Shown piece by piece: positions 11,486 to 23,895 of a stretch of 64,000 nucleotides of DNA (position 1 is the first letter of the stretch; each line of letters begins with the position of its first letter). Origin of the DNA: Staphylotrichum longicolle (Eukaryota > Ascomycota > Sordariomycetes > Sordariales > Chaetomiaceae); assembly GCA_019096155.1 (NCBI GenBank), contig JAHCVI010000002.1, positions 4,340,001 through 4,404,000 on the forward strand. Reading direction: 5' to 3'. The position numbers and the translations under genes are program-made. The notes below the pieces were generated by a model. The model saw only the letters and a list, made by a program, of their open reading frames with translations, ran no database searches and was not told where the DNA came from.

Positions 11486-12647
11486 GGCAGGTACCAAACC
11501 ACCGCTTGCCCAAAGACACAGGGAGAAAGAAAGAAGAGTTGGTTCCTCTGGCGACCGAAACGGACGGTGCTCGGCTCCTCGAAGCAGCGAAGAGATGCGA
11601 ACGATCACACACCCAACTTGAAGCAAATGGTGACGAAGGAAAGCTCATCAGACAGGCCATGACAGCTCAGCCCCCTTTGTCGAGAGACAGCCTGGTGAGG
11701 GGCAAGGCCTTGTCGCAGATTGAGCACATGGGTAACTGCACTTGCGATAGGCTCGTCTTCTTCCCCTGAGAGAAGAAGGGCAAGGCTCCAAGCCACAACA
11801 CCCGACCAGAACACGTTCTCTGGAGACGCAAAAGTCCAGAATGCGGTCAACGACGCTCAATGTCACACGATGGAAGAAAGGAAGCACCAACCACCTGCCA
11901 GAGGAAATCGAAAATCGCCCCAACAGAGTCGACGCAGCACTGCCAGGCAAACACACAGCGCAGCCTCATGACCGCCTGCCATGGAAGGAAGCCAGCGTGC
12001 TCGCTCAGCTGAGCACAGGCATGGCGAAACTCAACTTGGCCATCTCTACCCACTTTGTAGTGGACGGCGTAGTAGAAGAAGCCGGCGAGACTGTCCGACG
12101 ACGTCTGAAGCTCCTTCGACTGCTTCTTCCCCGACTTCGGGTTGTATTGAGCGGAGAGTTCTGGCGAGGATTCTTGTCGGAGAAGAAGAGATCTTAGTGC
12201 AAGAGCAATACGATGTGGAAGCCGGCAGCTGCATTTCGCGCGGTTCGCGGGCGGGAGCTGGAAAGACGCGGTTGAGGCTGGCTTGGTTGGTCGCCGGCAG
12301 TCCAAAAGAAGATGAGATGTAGTCATTCTCGATCATGTCTGCAGGTCGATAGACCCCGGATCAATGCCCCGCGCCCCACTGCGAGGGCTCCTCCTGCAAA
12401 GGACCAGGAACAACAGGGGGCGGAACCCCAGAAAAGTTGAAAGACTTCAGTCTGCCAAAAAGAACATACAATACCGAGGATTCCCCAGTCGTCACCGACC
12501 TGAGTACTACTTCGGCTGTCAAAAAGCTTGTCTTCTGGGGTAAGAGGGCTCCAAAAACAGGGGGTTTTGGGACCTAGAAACGGGCGCCTCTTTTCCTCTG
12601 TTAGGTGCTGTCCGTTTCAAGAAACGGTGAAACTGGCTGCGCCGCCC
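11486..12647. other. Intergenic region of 1.16 kb
   Basis: It carries the promoter of the large minus-strand gene and the leader of the next plus-strand gene. A 159-codon ATG frame on the minus strand (12326-11847) is present but has no recognisable motif or splice context, so I do not call it a gene. Confidence 0.5.
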
Positions 12648-13343
12648 ATGTTGAGGGCGATGCTTCTCGAAATCGCGATTGCGGTCATAGCAGCGGCCGC
12701 ACTCGCCAAGCTGGTCAGAGATCGCCAACCCGGGCCACCCGCCATGTCGACATACTCCGAGTCCGACACGGAGCCGGGCTGGGACGGTCCAGAGCTCCCG
12801 TATTTCGACCCACCCCTGGCCGGGGTGTCATACGGCACCAAGCCCGGCGCCCGGGTGTTTGGCTGGCCAGCCAAGGGCGGCGTCTACATTCTCCGGGCCT
12901 CCGCCGTCGAGGTCGAGTTTCTGGGCTACGGCCGCTTCGAACACGTTCCGCGCCCTGACCCGACAGATCCCGACACCGCCGCAGACGAAGAGGCGCACTG
13001 CAATAAAAGTACACCGCCCCCTCGCGAAACCAGAGAGTCAAGCCACTAATGTGATGTTTCAGTGCGTCAGCTGGGTGCCGTATGGTGGGAGAGCGAGCAC
13101 GCATGGGCTGCCGATCTGAGGGCGGTACGCCAAATTCCTCAAAAGAAGACCTTCATCGCCACCGGGTGGCCGGCTGGGGGTGGTGTATGGGTTCTCAGCG
13201 AGGACCGGGGCGTCGCTAGCAGGAAGCAGGCCGGCATGCTGTTCAATGCCTTCACAATGGAGGAGCGATGCAAGATGATCGAGCAGCTGGGCGGCACCTT
13301 CTACGCCAACCCCAAAGACTGCCCACACCTAGACCTGGCGTAG
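12648..13343 (+). CDS. Small N-terminally membrane-anchored protein, unknown function
   Basis: Two exons (12648-13008, 13063-13343) with a 54-nt intron (GTACAC donor, CACTAAT branch) encode 213 residues. The first 25 residues (MLRAMLLEIAIAVIAAAALAK) form a hydrophobic signal anchor. The rest has a twofold pattern of GARVFGWPAKGGVYIL and ATGWPAGGGVWVL, each following an acidic/aromatic segment, which suggests an internal duplication. There is no known domain to me. Similar small proteins occur in Sordariomycetes. It could be secreted if the anchor is cleaved. Confidence 0.65.
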
Positions 13344-13659
13344 GCTCTAGGCGCGAAGGAGACGGGTCTTGTCTGCCAAAATGACGACGTGCCGCTTGAA
13401 CGTTGAGGCTCCACGCTCTCCGCGGAAACCGGCAGTAACGAGGGAGCCGAGCAGTGTGGCCACTAACAGTCTCGACATCAACGAACAAGAAGACTCCAAG
13501 AACTACTTTACGCTTCTCCCAAGAACTGGCGTCACACCACAAAATGAGCTATTATAACTTTAACATTACCAACATTAATACTCTGGGCAGTTCAGTTTAT
13601 CTGCAACGAGCAAGGTCTCTCTCTTTCCCCCTCCTTTCCTCGTCGATGATCCGCCCCTT
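13344..13659. other. Convergent intergenic region
   Basis: This separates the 3' ends of the small membrane protein and the phosphatase. It is AT-richer than its neighbours (ATTATAACTTTAACATTACC around 13550-13570) and shows no gene. Confidence 0.6.
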
Positions 13660-15026
13660 TTACTCCTCCACACACTCGGCCGGCTCACTCTCAGTCGGCT
13701 CCGGGCCCTCACTCGTCGTCGTCGTCGCCGTCGCCGTCGGCACCACCGTCGTCGCCGTGCTCGTCATCATCGTCATGGTCGGGCACACGCACCCCTGGCC
13801 CGCGACCGACGCGAGCGGCGGCGCGTCGCACGTCGAGTAGGGCTCATGCGCCTCGAACGCGGGCGTGGGCTGCAGGTCCACGACCTCGGCTTTCACCAGC
13901 ACGGGGATGATCTGGCCCGTGGCGAGGCGGAAGGGGCGGTGGTTGAGCGCCGCGAGCAGGCGCGTGATGGCGCCCGAGTGGGCCGTGATGCTGAGCCACG
14001 TCTTGGGGTCCGACGCGAACACGTCGTCGAGCACCGCCTTGGCGCGCACGGCGAACGCCGCGTCCGTCTCGGACTCGTTGGCCCGCCAGAGGTGGTCGGT
14101 CTCGGTGAAGGCGGGCTCGAAGCGGTAGGTGGGGAACATGGAGGAGATGTAGGTCTGGGATGGGGTCAGCTGGAGATACAGAGAAATGAGGATGGGGAGG
14201 GAATCACCTTGCTTGACCTCCGGTTGCAGGTGTGCACCGTCATGCCTTCCCTAAACCCTTCCTTGACGGTCGGGAGGAACGGGCGGTCCGCGGGGACGTC
14301 AATGTCGGCAAAGGTGAGGTTGGCGGTGATGGTGCACCGGGAAAGGGGGCTGGCGTAGTACGACTCAAAGTAGGGCATCTTCTGCGTCGCGTAGCGGTCC
14401 TTGAAGTAGGCGTTGGCCTTGTACGCCTCGCGCTCGCCGGCGGGAGTGAGCAGCGCATCGGCCCACTTGGCCGTGCCGTTTCCTTCCCGCTCGGCCCAGT
14501 AGCACTTTTTGTGTGGTGTTGCGTTAGCGTTGAGAACGAGGGGGGACCAAGTCAAGCCAACACAACAGGACAAAACCCACGTTCCAGGCGGGAGTCCCGT
14601 AGAAGGACTCGGCGGCATTGTGCCAGCCCTCGCCGTGACGGCCCATGAACAGCACCTTGTACTGCACATTGGGGCCCTTGTGGCAGCGCGAGTTCAACGA
14701 CTTGACATAGGCCTCGAAGCGCTGCCACTGCGTCTTCTTGCCGGCGGCATCAAACCGCTTGTCCGTCGGGTACGTCCGGTTGATCAGACCAAAGTTGACC
14801 GTGGCCTGGGGAACCCCGTTAGTTCCTGCCCATGGAACAGATTGGTCTTTTCCTCATAGTCACCGACATAGTCAAACCCCGAGGGATCGGTCGCCGCGTC
14901 GTCCTGGACAAAGAAGCCCGGCACCGAGGTGAAGGTGATGGACTTGCCCTTGGCCTCGGACCAGGTCCAACCGGCGACGGCGGCGGGGGCAACCGCCAAC
15001 AACGTGACGAGGTCGAAAGCCTTCAT
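13660..15026 (-). CDS. Secreted histidine phosphatase (phosphoglycerate mutase-like)
   Basis: Four exons (15026-14868, 14805-14581, 14504-14208, 14154-13660) give 391 residues. Introns are 62, 76 and 53 nt, all in phase 0. Residues 1-18 (MKAFDLVTLLAVAPAAVA) form a signal peptide. The catalytic RHG motif is in LFMGRHGEGWHN (R109, H110); a second active-site His is in ITAHSGAITRLL. FESYYASPLSRC is the conserved strand before the phosphate pocket. The C-terminus is Thr/Ser/Pro-rich and may be O-glycosylated. It belongs to the histidine phosphatase superfamily, near yeast Pmu1-type proteins; the substrate is unknown. Its last codons are duplicated at 7.0 kb. The first donor (GTCGGT) is slightly unusual but restores the family sequence FDYATVNFGLINR. 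Confidence 0.82.
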
Positions 15027-16322
15027 TGTGCCTGTGACTTGGTGTACTTGGTTGGCAGACAGGAGCGGAACGGGACGGCGACAAGGCGCAAGATGGGTTT
15101 GTGACGGGGGCAGACGGCTGCCGTTTAAATAAGAATACCACCTACCAGCCAGAAATCCCCCACCCCCTTCCCAATCCCATCCAACGTTCATTCATCCCGG
15201 CTTCAACCTGCACAACCGACCACATGGCAAGGTAGCAAGTGGCCGCGTCGATGTGGTCCCTTGCAGGCGCCCGGGTCGCCAAGACGCGCGCAGTCCCGGA
15301 AATCGATCCCAAGAAAGCATGCCTGCTCCGTCGCATGTGTTCATCCACCATATCACGTACAGTATCTCCATTCCACGTGGATGGGAGATGCAAAGTGTGG
15401 AGGTCGAGGGGGTGATCCTGCGATGCCCCAGTCGGGACACAAACCCTTGCCGCGACCAATCACTTCCCAACGTGGGTAGCACTTACACGGGGCCGTCCTT
15501 GCCGGGCCTTGTGGGGCCGAGTTGAGGCTCACCGGGACCAAGATGGGTTATCTGGCCCGACGCTGTGGTACTGTAGTCGTCGTCAACCCGGATCGTTGTC
15601 CTCGTCGCCCTAATAATGGTTGATGTGAGCGCGTGTTTCCAGGTTGTGAAGCAACCCCTGAACTGCTTGGTGGCAATGGACCGGCGCAAAGACAAAAACA
15701 GACCCAGCACTCAAAACCCATTCAGGTCTCTCCAAACTACAAGTAGCAGAGTCACAACCCCTCACCCCACCTCACTCATCAAGTGATGAACATGATATTC
15801 AACTAGTCAGTCAGTCAATCTCCCATTCCTCCTCTCCCTATCCGCTCACCCCACTCGCTCCCACCCAACCTCTACTCCTCCCTTCTCCCCATTCCCAGCA
15901 CCCAACGCCAGTCTAAATGCAAGCCCCGATTCATGACGTGTGTGTGTGTGTCTGTGTGCGTGTGTATAACCGTAACATGGCGTGACGTGACATGACATGA
16001 CAAACTCTCCAGGGGTGTATAGAGGGGGAAAAAAAATTAAAGCATGCTCTGATGTGACGAGAAAAAGGTTCAAGACGAAAATGGGGGAAAGACAACAAAC
16101 CCTCGACGCCCCCTTCCTCACGTTCAGGGGACGTCGAAACAAAAAGCCAAACCCAACCAACAAGACACTGCTGCTGTGCAAAAGCCAAAATGATGAAGAC
16201 CACCGTGTCATGTCCGGAAACTCCAACTCCAATGCCACCACAACACAGCATACACCTCATGCGCATTACTCCATCCACCGCACGACGCAGCTCACCCCCG
16301 ACCGAGCCCGTCCATACGGTCG
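15027..16322. other. Intergenic region of 1.3 kb with simple repeats
   Basis: No gene is visible. Short repeats occur: CAGT units near 15803-15815, a GT-rich run at about 15939-15966, and GACGTGACATGACATGAC at about 15982-15999. These lie toward the 3' flank of atg2. Confidence 0.6.
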
Positions 16323-19300
16323 TTAATGTTTCTTGTATTTCTGCGAACCCAAGTCAGCAACCCAGTTCACACCTTCAGGTTCGACCAGGGAAAAAGGGGG
16401 TAAAAAAAGGCAAAAAACTCACCGCCTCCACCCTCCTCCGATGCACCGGATCCAGCGCATTCGTCGCCCCCAACAGCGTCTGCCCAATCGCCTTTGTCGC
16501 GCCGATCGCCGGCCGGAGTATGATCGTCGGCGCCTTGCGCAGCACCGCCTTGGCGGCCCCCTGCGCGCTCGCGCTCTCCATCACCTCGGCCGGCACGGCA
16601 ATGATGGCGTCGCGCGCCACCGACAGGTCGCGCGCCAGGCTCGCGTACGCGCCCCGCACGCCCTGCACGATGCCCAGCGGCTGGTCCGCGTACAGCGAGA
16701 TCTTGCGGTTCACTTCCTCCTCGTACTCCTCCTCGTCCCAGTCGTCGCCGAGCGCCGCCGCCACCGCCGCCGTGTTGCCGCTGCTGCCCTCGCCGCCGGC
16801 CTGGTTGTTGTTACCGGGCGCGAGCAGGCCCTCGGCGCCCTGCAGCGCGTACTGCGTGCCGATGGCGAGCTTGGCGCCCAGCTTGACCACTTCGGTGCCT
16901 GTCGTCTTGGCGAACGCCGTGGCACCCTTGCGGAGACTCCGCACGATGCGGCCGTCCTTGCGGTACTCGCGGATGGGGATCTCGATGAGGTCGCGGAACC
17001 CGCTGCCGGCGTTGACGAGCGAGCGCACGGGTGCGAGGCCGGCCAGTACGCCGGGAAGCTGGTTGCGCTTGACGTCGGCCGTCCAGATGTCGTTGAGCTG
17101 CTCGCCGAGCCGGTCGAACCCGGAGACGCCGTAGAGGATGACGCGCCGGAGAACCATGCGGGCATCTTCGAGGATCATAAAGTTCATGAACTCGGTCGTC
17201 TTGCCGGAGCGGAGCCCGGCGTAGTCGACGCGCTTCGGCTTGAAGTCGAGTTTGACTGGGATGCTGTTGACCACGATCCTTTGGATGAAGGGCACGTCGC
17301 TCGGGGTCGCATGGACCGGCTCCGAGTCGTCCCTGAACGTGAAGAACCGGGTGATGAAGTCCAGCGCGTCCTGGTCTACGTGCAACCTGAGAGGCAACAC
17401 AGTGGCGCTGATGACCAGTTCCGTGGCGGGCATGTCTACAGGCCGGGTGGTGATGAGCTCGAGATGGACCATGCTGGCGCCCATTTCCCGCTCGCCGGCG
17501 TCGATGTCATACATGGCAAACTTCTTCCACGTCGACTCGGGAACGTGGTCGAAGATGTCCAGGTCGCGCACCTGAACGTCGACCGAGCTGACCGTCTCCC
17601 CGGAGCCCGGCGGAAACATGACCAGGTCGACGTTCACGCCCTTGAGCTCAAACGTGATCTTATGGCGCCTGCTCCTGTTCAGCTTCAGACTCTTTGACCG
17701 GCGGTGCTGTCCAGCTGCGCGGAGTGTCGTGGTTGTGACGGCCGAGGTGGCGATCGACTCTGTATCCCCGAAATCTTGCAGACCATGGTTGATAGCCTGG
17801 GTCAGCTCTTTGGGATCACGGTTGGCCGGAATGCCAATGTAGATTGAGTTGAAGAGGCAGTCCCCGATAACGGTTTCCTCCTCTTCAAAGTCCTGGTCAT
17901 AGCCGCCTCGCCGGTCCGCCCGAGCTCGCCGCTCATATGCCTTGGCCTCGACCTCCTGCACAGCCTTGGCGATCACCTCGCGGGTGCGTGCCCAGTCGTA
18001 CCCATCAAACAAGTGCCAGATGACGTGCACCTCGCGGACGCACACCTTCAAGGGGCTGCGCTGGAGCTTGACAAGATTGTGCTGGTCGTACCTGTTCTCC
18101 TTGGAGTTCCAGCGATGCGCCGTGCCGCGAACAAGCGAGCCCCGCGCGAAATAGTCGTCCTTGATGGAGAGATCGTCGCTGCTCTCAAGCCCATTGTTGC
18201 TCCCTACGTCGAGACCCGTGGTGCTAAGGAGCACGCCATCATTAGTGTCTTCGATCTTGGTGCCCTCGGCAATGATGGAGCTCGACGTGGCATCAAACAG
18301 TTCTTCCTGGACAGCTGCTTCCTCGTAGTACCGCGAGTCAAGATCAAGCGGGCTGTCATTCGGTCCGCCGCCAAAGTCGAGTTCGCTGTCAGCATCCCCA
18401 CCGAGCTCCTGGGCGATCGCAAAGTCATTGTCAAAGTCGTAGTCCCCTTCGGCCTGGCCAAAGGCCTCAGCCCTGATGGAGGCCAGCAGGTCTTCGACAG
18501 GAACAACAGTCGTCCGGTATTTGATTTCTTTGCTCGGCGGCGTGGGCGGCGTCAGCGCGTTGGCGAGAGCAATAAGCGTCTGCGTCGAATCCGCGCAGGT
18601 TTCAAGGACCAAGAGGTCGTCGCGAACCTCGACCTCCAGTTGCGTCTCGCCCTCTGCATCCCTCGAGGCCGTCACTGTAGCTCTGGCAGAAGAGATCTGG
18701 CAGATATTGACGTAACCCTTTGCACACAGCTCGGTGATTTGCGGCGACGGAGCAGCTTGCGGACGCCGTGTCGAGGTAAAGGGGGCCCCGGGCGAATCGA
18801 GGATGGAGACGTCATCGACCAAGAGGACGGCGGCTCTCTTCAAATGAGTAACCACCGCCAGCGTGTCTGTCCCCGGCGTCATCTCGAGGTGAGCATCAGT
18901 GAGCACAACCGTAAGCTTGGACGGCAAACTGAGGGGGTTGAGGCCAATGAGACAGTCCCGGAAGGCAACTTGAACTTTGATGGGCTTGGAGGGTTTGGCC
19001 GGACCCACCGACGCGAGCGACCCCGACGGCGCTCGCTTGATGGCGGCGTGCGCTTGGTCGCCCAAGTTCGCGACGGACGCGGCCAGACCGATCTCGTAGT
19101 CCTCTGGTGTCGCATCCTCGGCGAGATTAAGGATGTCCATGATAGTAGGCACCCTGTATTCCAGCCCCAGCCCCATCAAGTTGACCTTGAGAACCGGTTC
19201 GATGTCGTCGATCAACCTCATCATCAACACCGGCGGTTTCTGCGAGGTACCTGTTGTCGGTGCCGGCGAAGTGACTACGAGCTCCTCGATCTTGTTCCGC

Positions 19301-22300
19301 GTGACGGAGGCCTCGCCGAGTGAGACGGCAATCAGCTCAGGCACCGAAATGTGGGCAACCTCAAGGTTCCCGAGCGATGTCTGGACAGCACCAAATCGAC
19401 CACCCACGTCGACACGACACTCGACACTCTTGACGTGGCACAGCGTCAAAAGGCCTGGCCGGTCATCCTCGGGGAGATACTTGGCAACAGTTCCGAGCTT
19501 GGCCAAATCATCGGCAAGACCAGGGAGGCAGTTGAGCTGCTGCAGCCTGCTTGCGTCAATTCTGACCTTGCCGACGGCCAAGGAAAGCACGCCTCCTTTC
19601 CTTCGCTGCCTGAGAAGTGTATCAACCATGATCTCATCTTCATCCTCGTCAAACTTGATTTTCGACGGCGTGATTAGCTCGAGCAACCTCTCGAGGTCCT
19701 TGGTTCGAGGCAGTGCGACGTATTCGATCCTGGTGTCCAGGACCTCGCTCACGACAGGGGCTTCGGCTTTGGAGTTCCTGAAGTATGGGCCCGACAGCCG
19801 TATCCTGCTGAAATGGACGCCGATTCCCTCTTCCCTGCTGACAAGCTTGAGGGCGCTGGTATTCAGCATGACGCTGCAGTCTCTTCCAACAATGTCCACG
19901 CGGAGGCCATTGATGCGAAGATCGGCCTTGTTGTCCTTGGCGGCCGTTTTGTCATCAGGGCGGATGGGTTCGTCGAATCGGACGCCCCTTGGCTTCTGAA
20001 TTGTTTTGACTGGATTCTTACCGCCTTTCGACGCGTTGGACGTGATGGAGGCGCCCATGTTAAGGAAGCTGCTGAGTCCACCGAACCAGCTGAACGTCTC
20101 GTCAAGCCTCTGGAGATCCAGCTTGAGATGGAGGGGGAGCGTATTGACCTCTACGCGGGAGCTCTCAGGCCCCATTGTCGCCTTGACTGAGATGTCCTGT
20201 CCAGCGGAGGGGAATGTATTGGCTACCGACTCGAACATCATGACTGAGCGGTCGAACGAGATGATATCATCGTTTGCATACCCAAACCTCAGTTTCTCGA
20301 CGCTGAAGTTCGCCTCAGTTTGCAGATCTTCCCTGGACAGCGAACCCCTGACATCCACGAGTTGAGCCTGCAGCAGGACATCAGCGCTGAAGTCGGTGCT
20401 GTGTCGTTCAAATATCCTCTGAGGAGTATCGGCAACGCCTGAGAGTTTCTCCAAGAAGAGGATCGATAGCTGTTCGACGGTGACCTTGACGTCTGGTGTT
20501 TTTGAGCTGGACTTCGCAGCCGCAGGAGCGGTAGCCTCGCTTGAATCGCCTTGAACTGCTTCGAGAAGCCGCGAGATGACCATGGCTAAGAGGAATCCAA
20601 TGGAAGCATCGAAGCGAATTTCCACAGGCTTCAGCAGGATTTCCACCGACGGATCGATGGGTGGCTTCTCAGTGCTCGGTTCGCTGACCGGCATCAGCTT
20701 GGGACTCGCCACCGTCGAGGAATGGACGGAGAATGCCCCTGGAATATTTGGGGATATTGACTTTGTGAGGTCAGGCGCGGCGATGTGGATATTCTGGTGG
20801 TGGCTCGACGGAATGTAGACAGAAATCGAGCTCAGTGACAGTATCTCCTTGACCAGGCGAGTCGGCCCCCGAGGAGTGGGAATATCGTCTTGTGGAGGCT
20901 CTGGATCTTGTTGAAGTGCTGGCTCCTGCTCGTCCATGCCGGTGGTTTCTCTTTCCTCGTCTTGGAAGATCGGCACATCAGGAGTCGCGGGTCGGTCTGT
21001 TCGGGGTTGCTGATATGGCGTTTGGCCAAAAGAACTGTCCACCTTGCTTTCTTCTTGGAGGCCTGCTGCGTTTGCTGCGGACTGGTGAGCTGCGGCTCCA
21101 TGGTCATCCGATTCTTCATCCCAGCCCCCAGGCATGCCGGTGCGCAACCCGAGTGATTGGGCCTGTGAGAAAGCACTCATGTACATGCTCTCGGCTTCCT
21201 CATGGCTGTAGATATGGGATTGTGCCAAATCGTCAGAGGGCGTGCCGCCTGAGTCATTCTTTGCGGACCCAGAATGGACCGAGGCGGTAGGAGAAGGTTC
21301 ACTGGAGAGGGGAAACCCTTCAGGCGGGCGAATATCTGGTTCCGAACGCGCATCTCGCTCATAGCCTGACCAGGCTGCGGGAGAGGGCTCCAAAAATGCC
21401 GACTGCGCATGGTGCCCGACGACCGGTGGAGGAGATCCACGGTAAACGGACGCCCTGGGGGTGGATAGTGTCGACGCCGGCTCCTCGGCGTGGTCCAGCA
21501 GCTCGTTGGGTTCGCCCAAGTCGTATGGGATATTAAATGCAGCCTCACTATCCTGCAGCTGGTAAACGCTATGTGAAAGCTCATCGGACCCGCCTGTCGA
21601 GTCGGACGTTGCACTCTGAGCGACGCCTAACGAAGGAAACACGGGGGCTTCAGGAACCAAGGGCGACCGCGAGGCCACGGATGATGGCAGAGATGAGGAC
21701 CGAACCAACGAGGAGAATACGTTTGCTTCTGTAATTAGGGCTGCTCGAATGTTATCCAGGAGGATATGTCGTTTGCCCTCCTTGTGCACGATCGCGGGGG
21801 TATCCTCGGCCGAAGACCCTGGTGAGGTCACACCTTCGACGTTGATGGTGTCCAGTGATAACTGGAATGTGACAAGTTCGGGTGTCGGGGAGGCAGCGTC
21901 CACCGGTACTTCAACGTCAACCTGGAATGCAACGCCCCGCACATGGATCTGGATCCTATCCACGATACCCTGCAGGAAGTCAGTCAGGAAGACTGGCAGC
22001 GACAGCCCCTGGCCGGTGCCGACTGTCGAGTCGTCGTCGCTCTCGGATTCGCTGATAGCCACGGAGGCGCCGAGGTCCTGGGATTCGGCGGCAAGGGCCT
22101 CTTCCAGCTCCCTCTTCTCGGCTACTGGTTGTGTCTCCAAGAACGACTGGGCGAGATCCGCGGCCGTTGGCACGACATCATCGGTGGTTGTGCGTTTCCC
22201 CCGCTTTTCAGCTCGTTGTCGATCCTTCTCCTGCTTGGACGCCACCTTCAGGCGGATGTCCACGCCGTCGACTTCGGCTGTTATGGGACTGGTGTAAAAG

Positions 22301-22656
22301 TCCATGGGGATCGTGACCCGGAGGACGAGGACCTTGGCCTTCTGAATCGAAAAGGCTGGCGGAAGCCCGAGCAGCTTCTCGAGTTTCTGTGCAGAGCCGC
22401 GTCAGTCTCCGGATGCCACTGCATACCGAGTCCGGGGGGGGGGGGGGGGATGGGAGAGTGAGGCTGCAGAGTCCGTCCGTACCTGAAGCACAAGGCCAAC
22501 ATCCCGAAATTCCAACACTGTGTTTCGCCCGATGGCAAAGTCGAGATTCTCCAGATCGAGGGCCTGGGCGTCGAGAAGATCCAGGCGCGACAGAGCGAAG
22601 CGCAGCAGCTGCTTGGCCATGGACGAGCTGCGGAAGGACTGGAAGAAGGAGGCCAT
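16323..22656 (-). CDS. atg2: Autophagy-related protein 2, lipid transfer protein
   Basis: Three exons (22656-22483, 22386-16423, 16340-16323) encode 2051 residues. Exon 1 gives MASFFQSFRSSSMAKQLLRFAL, the Chorein-N start of Atg2; exon 2 resumes KLEKLLGLPP. The last exon is only six codons (KYKKH and stop) and completes the conserved C-terminal VEAKYKKH. The large exon is intact over 5.96 kb. The region near 17.1-17.3 kb (KLDFKPKRVDYAGLRSGKTTEFMNF) is the conserved C-terminal autophagy block. Atg2 bridges the ER and the growing phagophore with Atg18 and Atg9 and carries lipids along a long groove. A 16-base poly-C (sense strand) lies in intron 1. Confidence 0.95.
22434..22449. repeat. Poly-G/C tract (16 bases) in atg2 intron 1
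   Basis: An uninterrupted run of G on the plus strand, meaning poly-C in the pre-mRNA, lies inside the 96-nt intron (22387-22482) about 33 nt after the donor. Confidence 0.85.
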
Positions 22657-23895
22657 GGTGGGCTGTTGGCAAGTGGCTGCCGCTATGGCCGCCTGATGCC
22701 GCGAGATGGAAGCTGGCGATGCCGGCGGCGGCAGTGGTGTGTAGAGCAGAGTTCGCAAGGACTCGGGATGGAAAAGATGGGGAGGTCGATGTGTTGGAGG
22801 GTCCTTGATCTAGTCGTCCACCAGGGCTGAGCACGGAAGACGGGGGAGAGAGGTGGGGCAGGTCATGTTGAGGCGTGCATGCTCTCTGGAGAGGTCGATG
22901 CTGGTGTGCGCTGGCGTGCCGGCGTGCTTGCGTGCTGTCGTGCTGTTGTGCTGCCGGGGCGAGAGTCTCGGTAGGGGCCCAGGCAGTCTCCGATGACGGG
23001 CTGAAGATTAGGGATGTACCGGTACCTTGCCTGGGTACTTAGGTCGTTCACGTTCACGTCGCAAAGCGCAGAAGGGTACGGTAAAAGGGCCTATGTTGCC
23101 GGAACAATAGGCACGGGGCGGGACGCAACAAGAGACGTTGCGGGCGTGTGATGAAAGGGAAAAAAGTCAGCCAGCGACCGAGCGGTGTCTACGGTATGAG
23201 GTAGTGGTTGAGCATGGTGCATGGCGCAGGACACCCGTGACGAGTGTTGAGTGCACTTGCGCACTTGCGGGCGTTGGGCAGGGAACCCAATCAGTTGATC
23301 GGCCTTATCGGTAGCGCGAGGCGTGGGGAAGCCGCAGGGGTGTTTGGGCCCCACTCCGGGGCGTTCTGGGTCTGAGTCGGGTGTTCTACCTCCCTAAACT
23401 CAGGTAACCACGGGGCTGCGGCAAGCCGACCAACACCAGCCTCTCCATGCCCATCTCAAGCAGCCCCAAGATCGATCATCGGCCCGCCGGTATTGGATGA
23501 GAAGGAACAGCAACCGACCGGTCCAGCCCTCCGGATGAGCCATACTCTTTGACGTGGCCGTAAACAAACAGGGGCCGGCAATGGAGCGTCCAATGTGCTT
23601 GCCGCTGCTGCCTTGTCGTCATCCGAGTCGAGTCGCCGGTCCGTGAACACTGTGGGCTTAGCTAGCGGTTGAGTGGGCTGCGCTCAAAGCGGCAAATACC
23701 GTGGTCCCCAAAAGCATCAGATGACCCAGGTCTTTGCGGAACTGGAAGAGAAGGAAGCAGATCTCTCGCTTCTTTTCCGCCAATATTCTTCATTCTAAGA
23801 TGCTAAAATCTGGATCATTCAAGAGAAAAGCCGGCATTCACATCCATGCTGTGGAATTACAGTGTACCTCAAAACCATGTTGCGCTCTTGACACC
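22657..23895. other. Intergenic region of 1.24 kb upstream of atg2
   Basis: No gene is supported. A CGTGCT-like degenerate repeat lies at about 22910-22955. The right end is C/T-rich and flanks the amine oxidase terminus. Confidence 0.55.

Noticed and set aside
11847..12326. 159-codon minus-strand frame with an ATG
   Set aside because: No recognisable motif, no splice context, biased composition; sits in a promoter-like interval.
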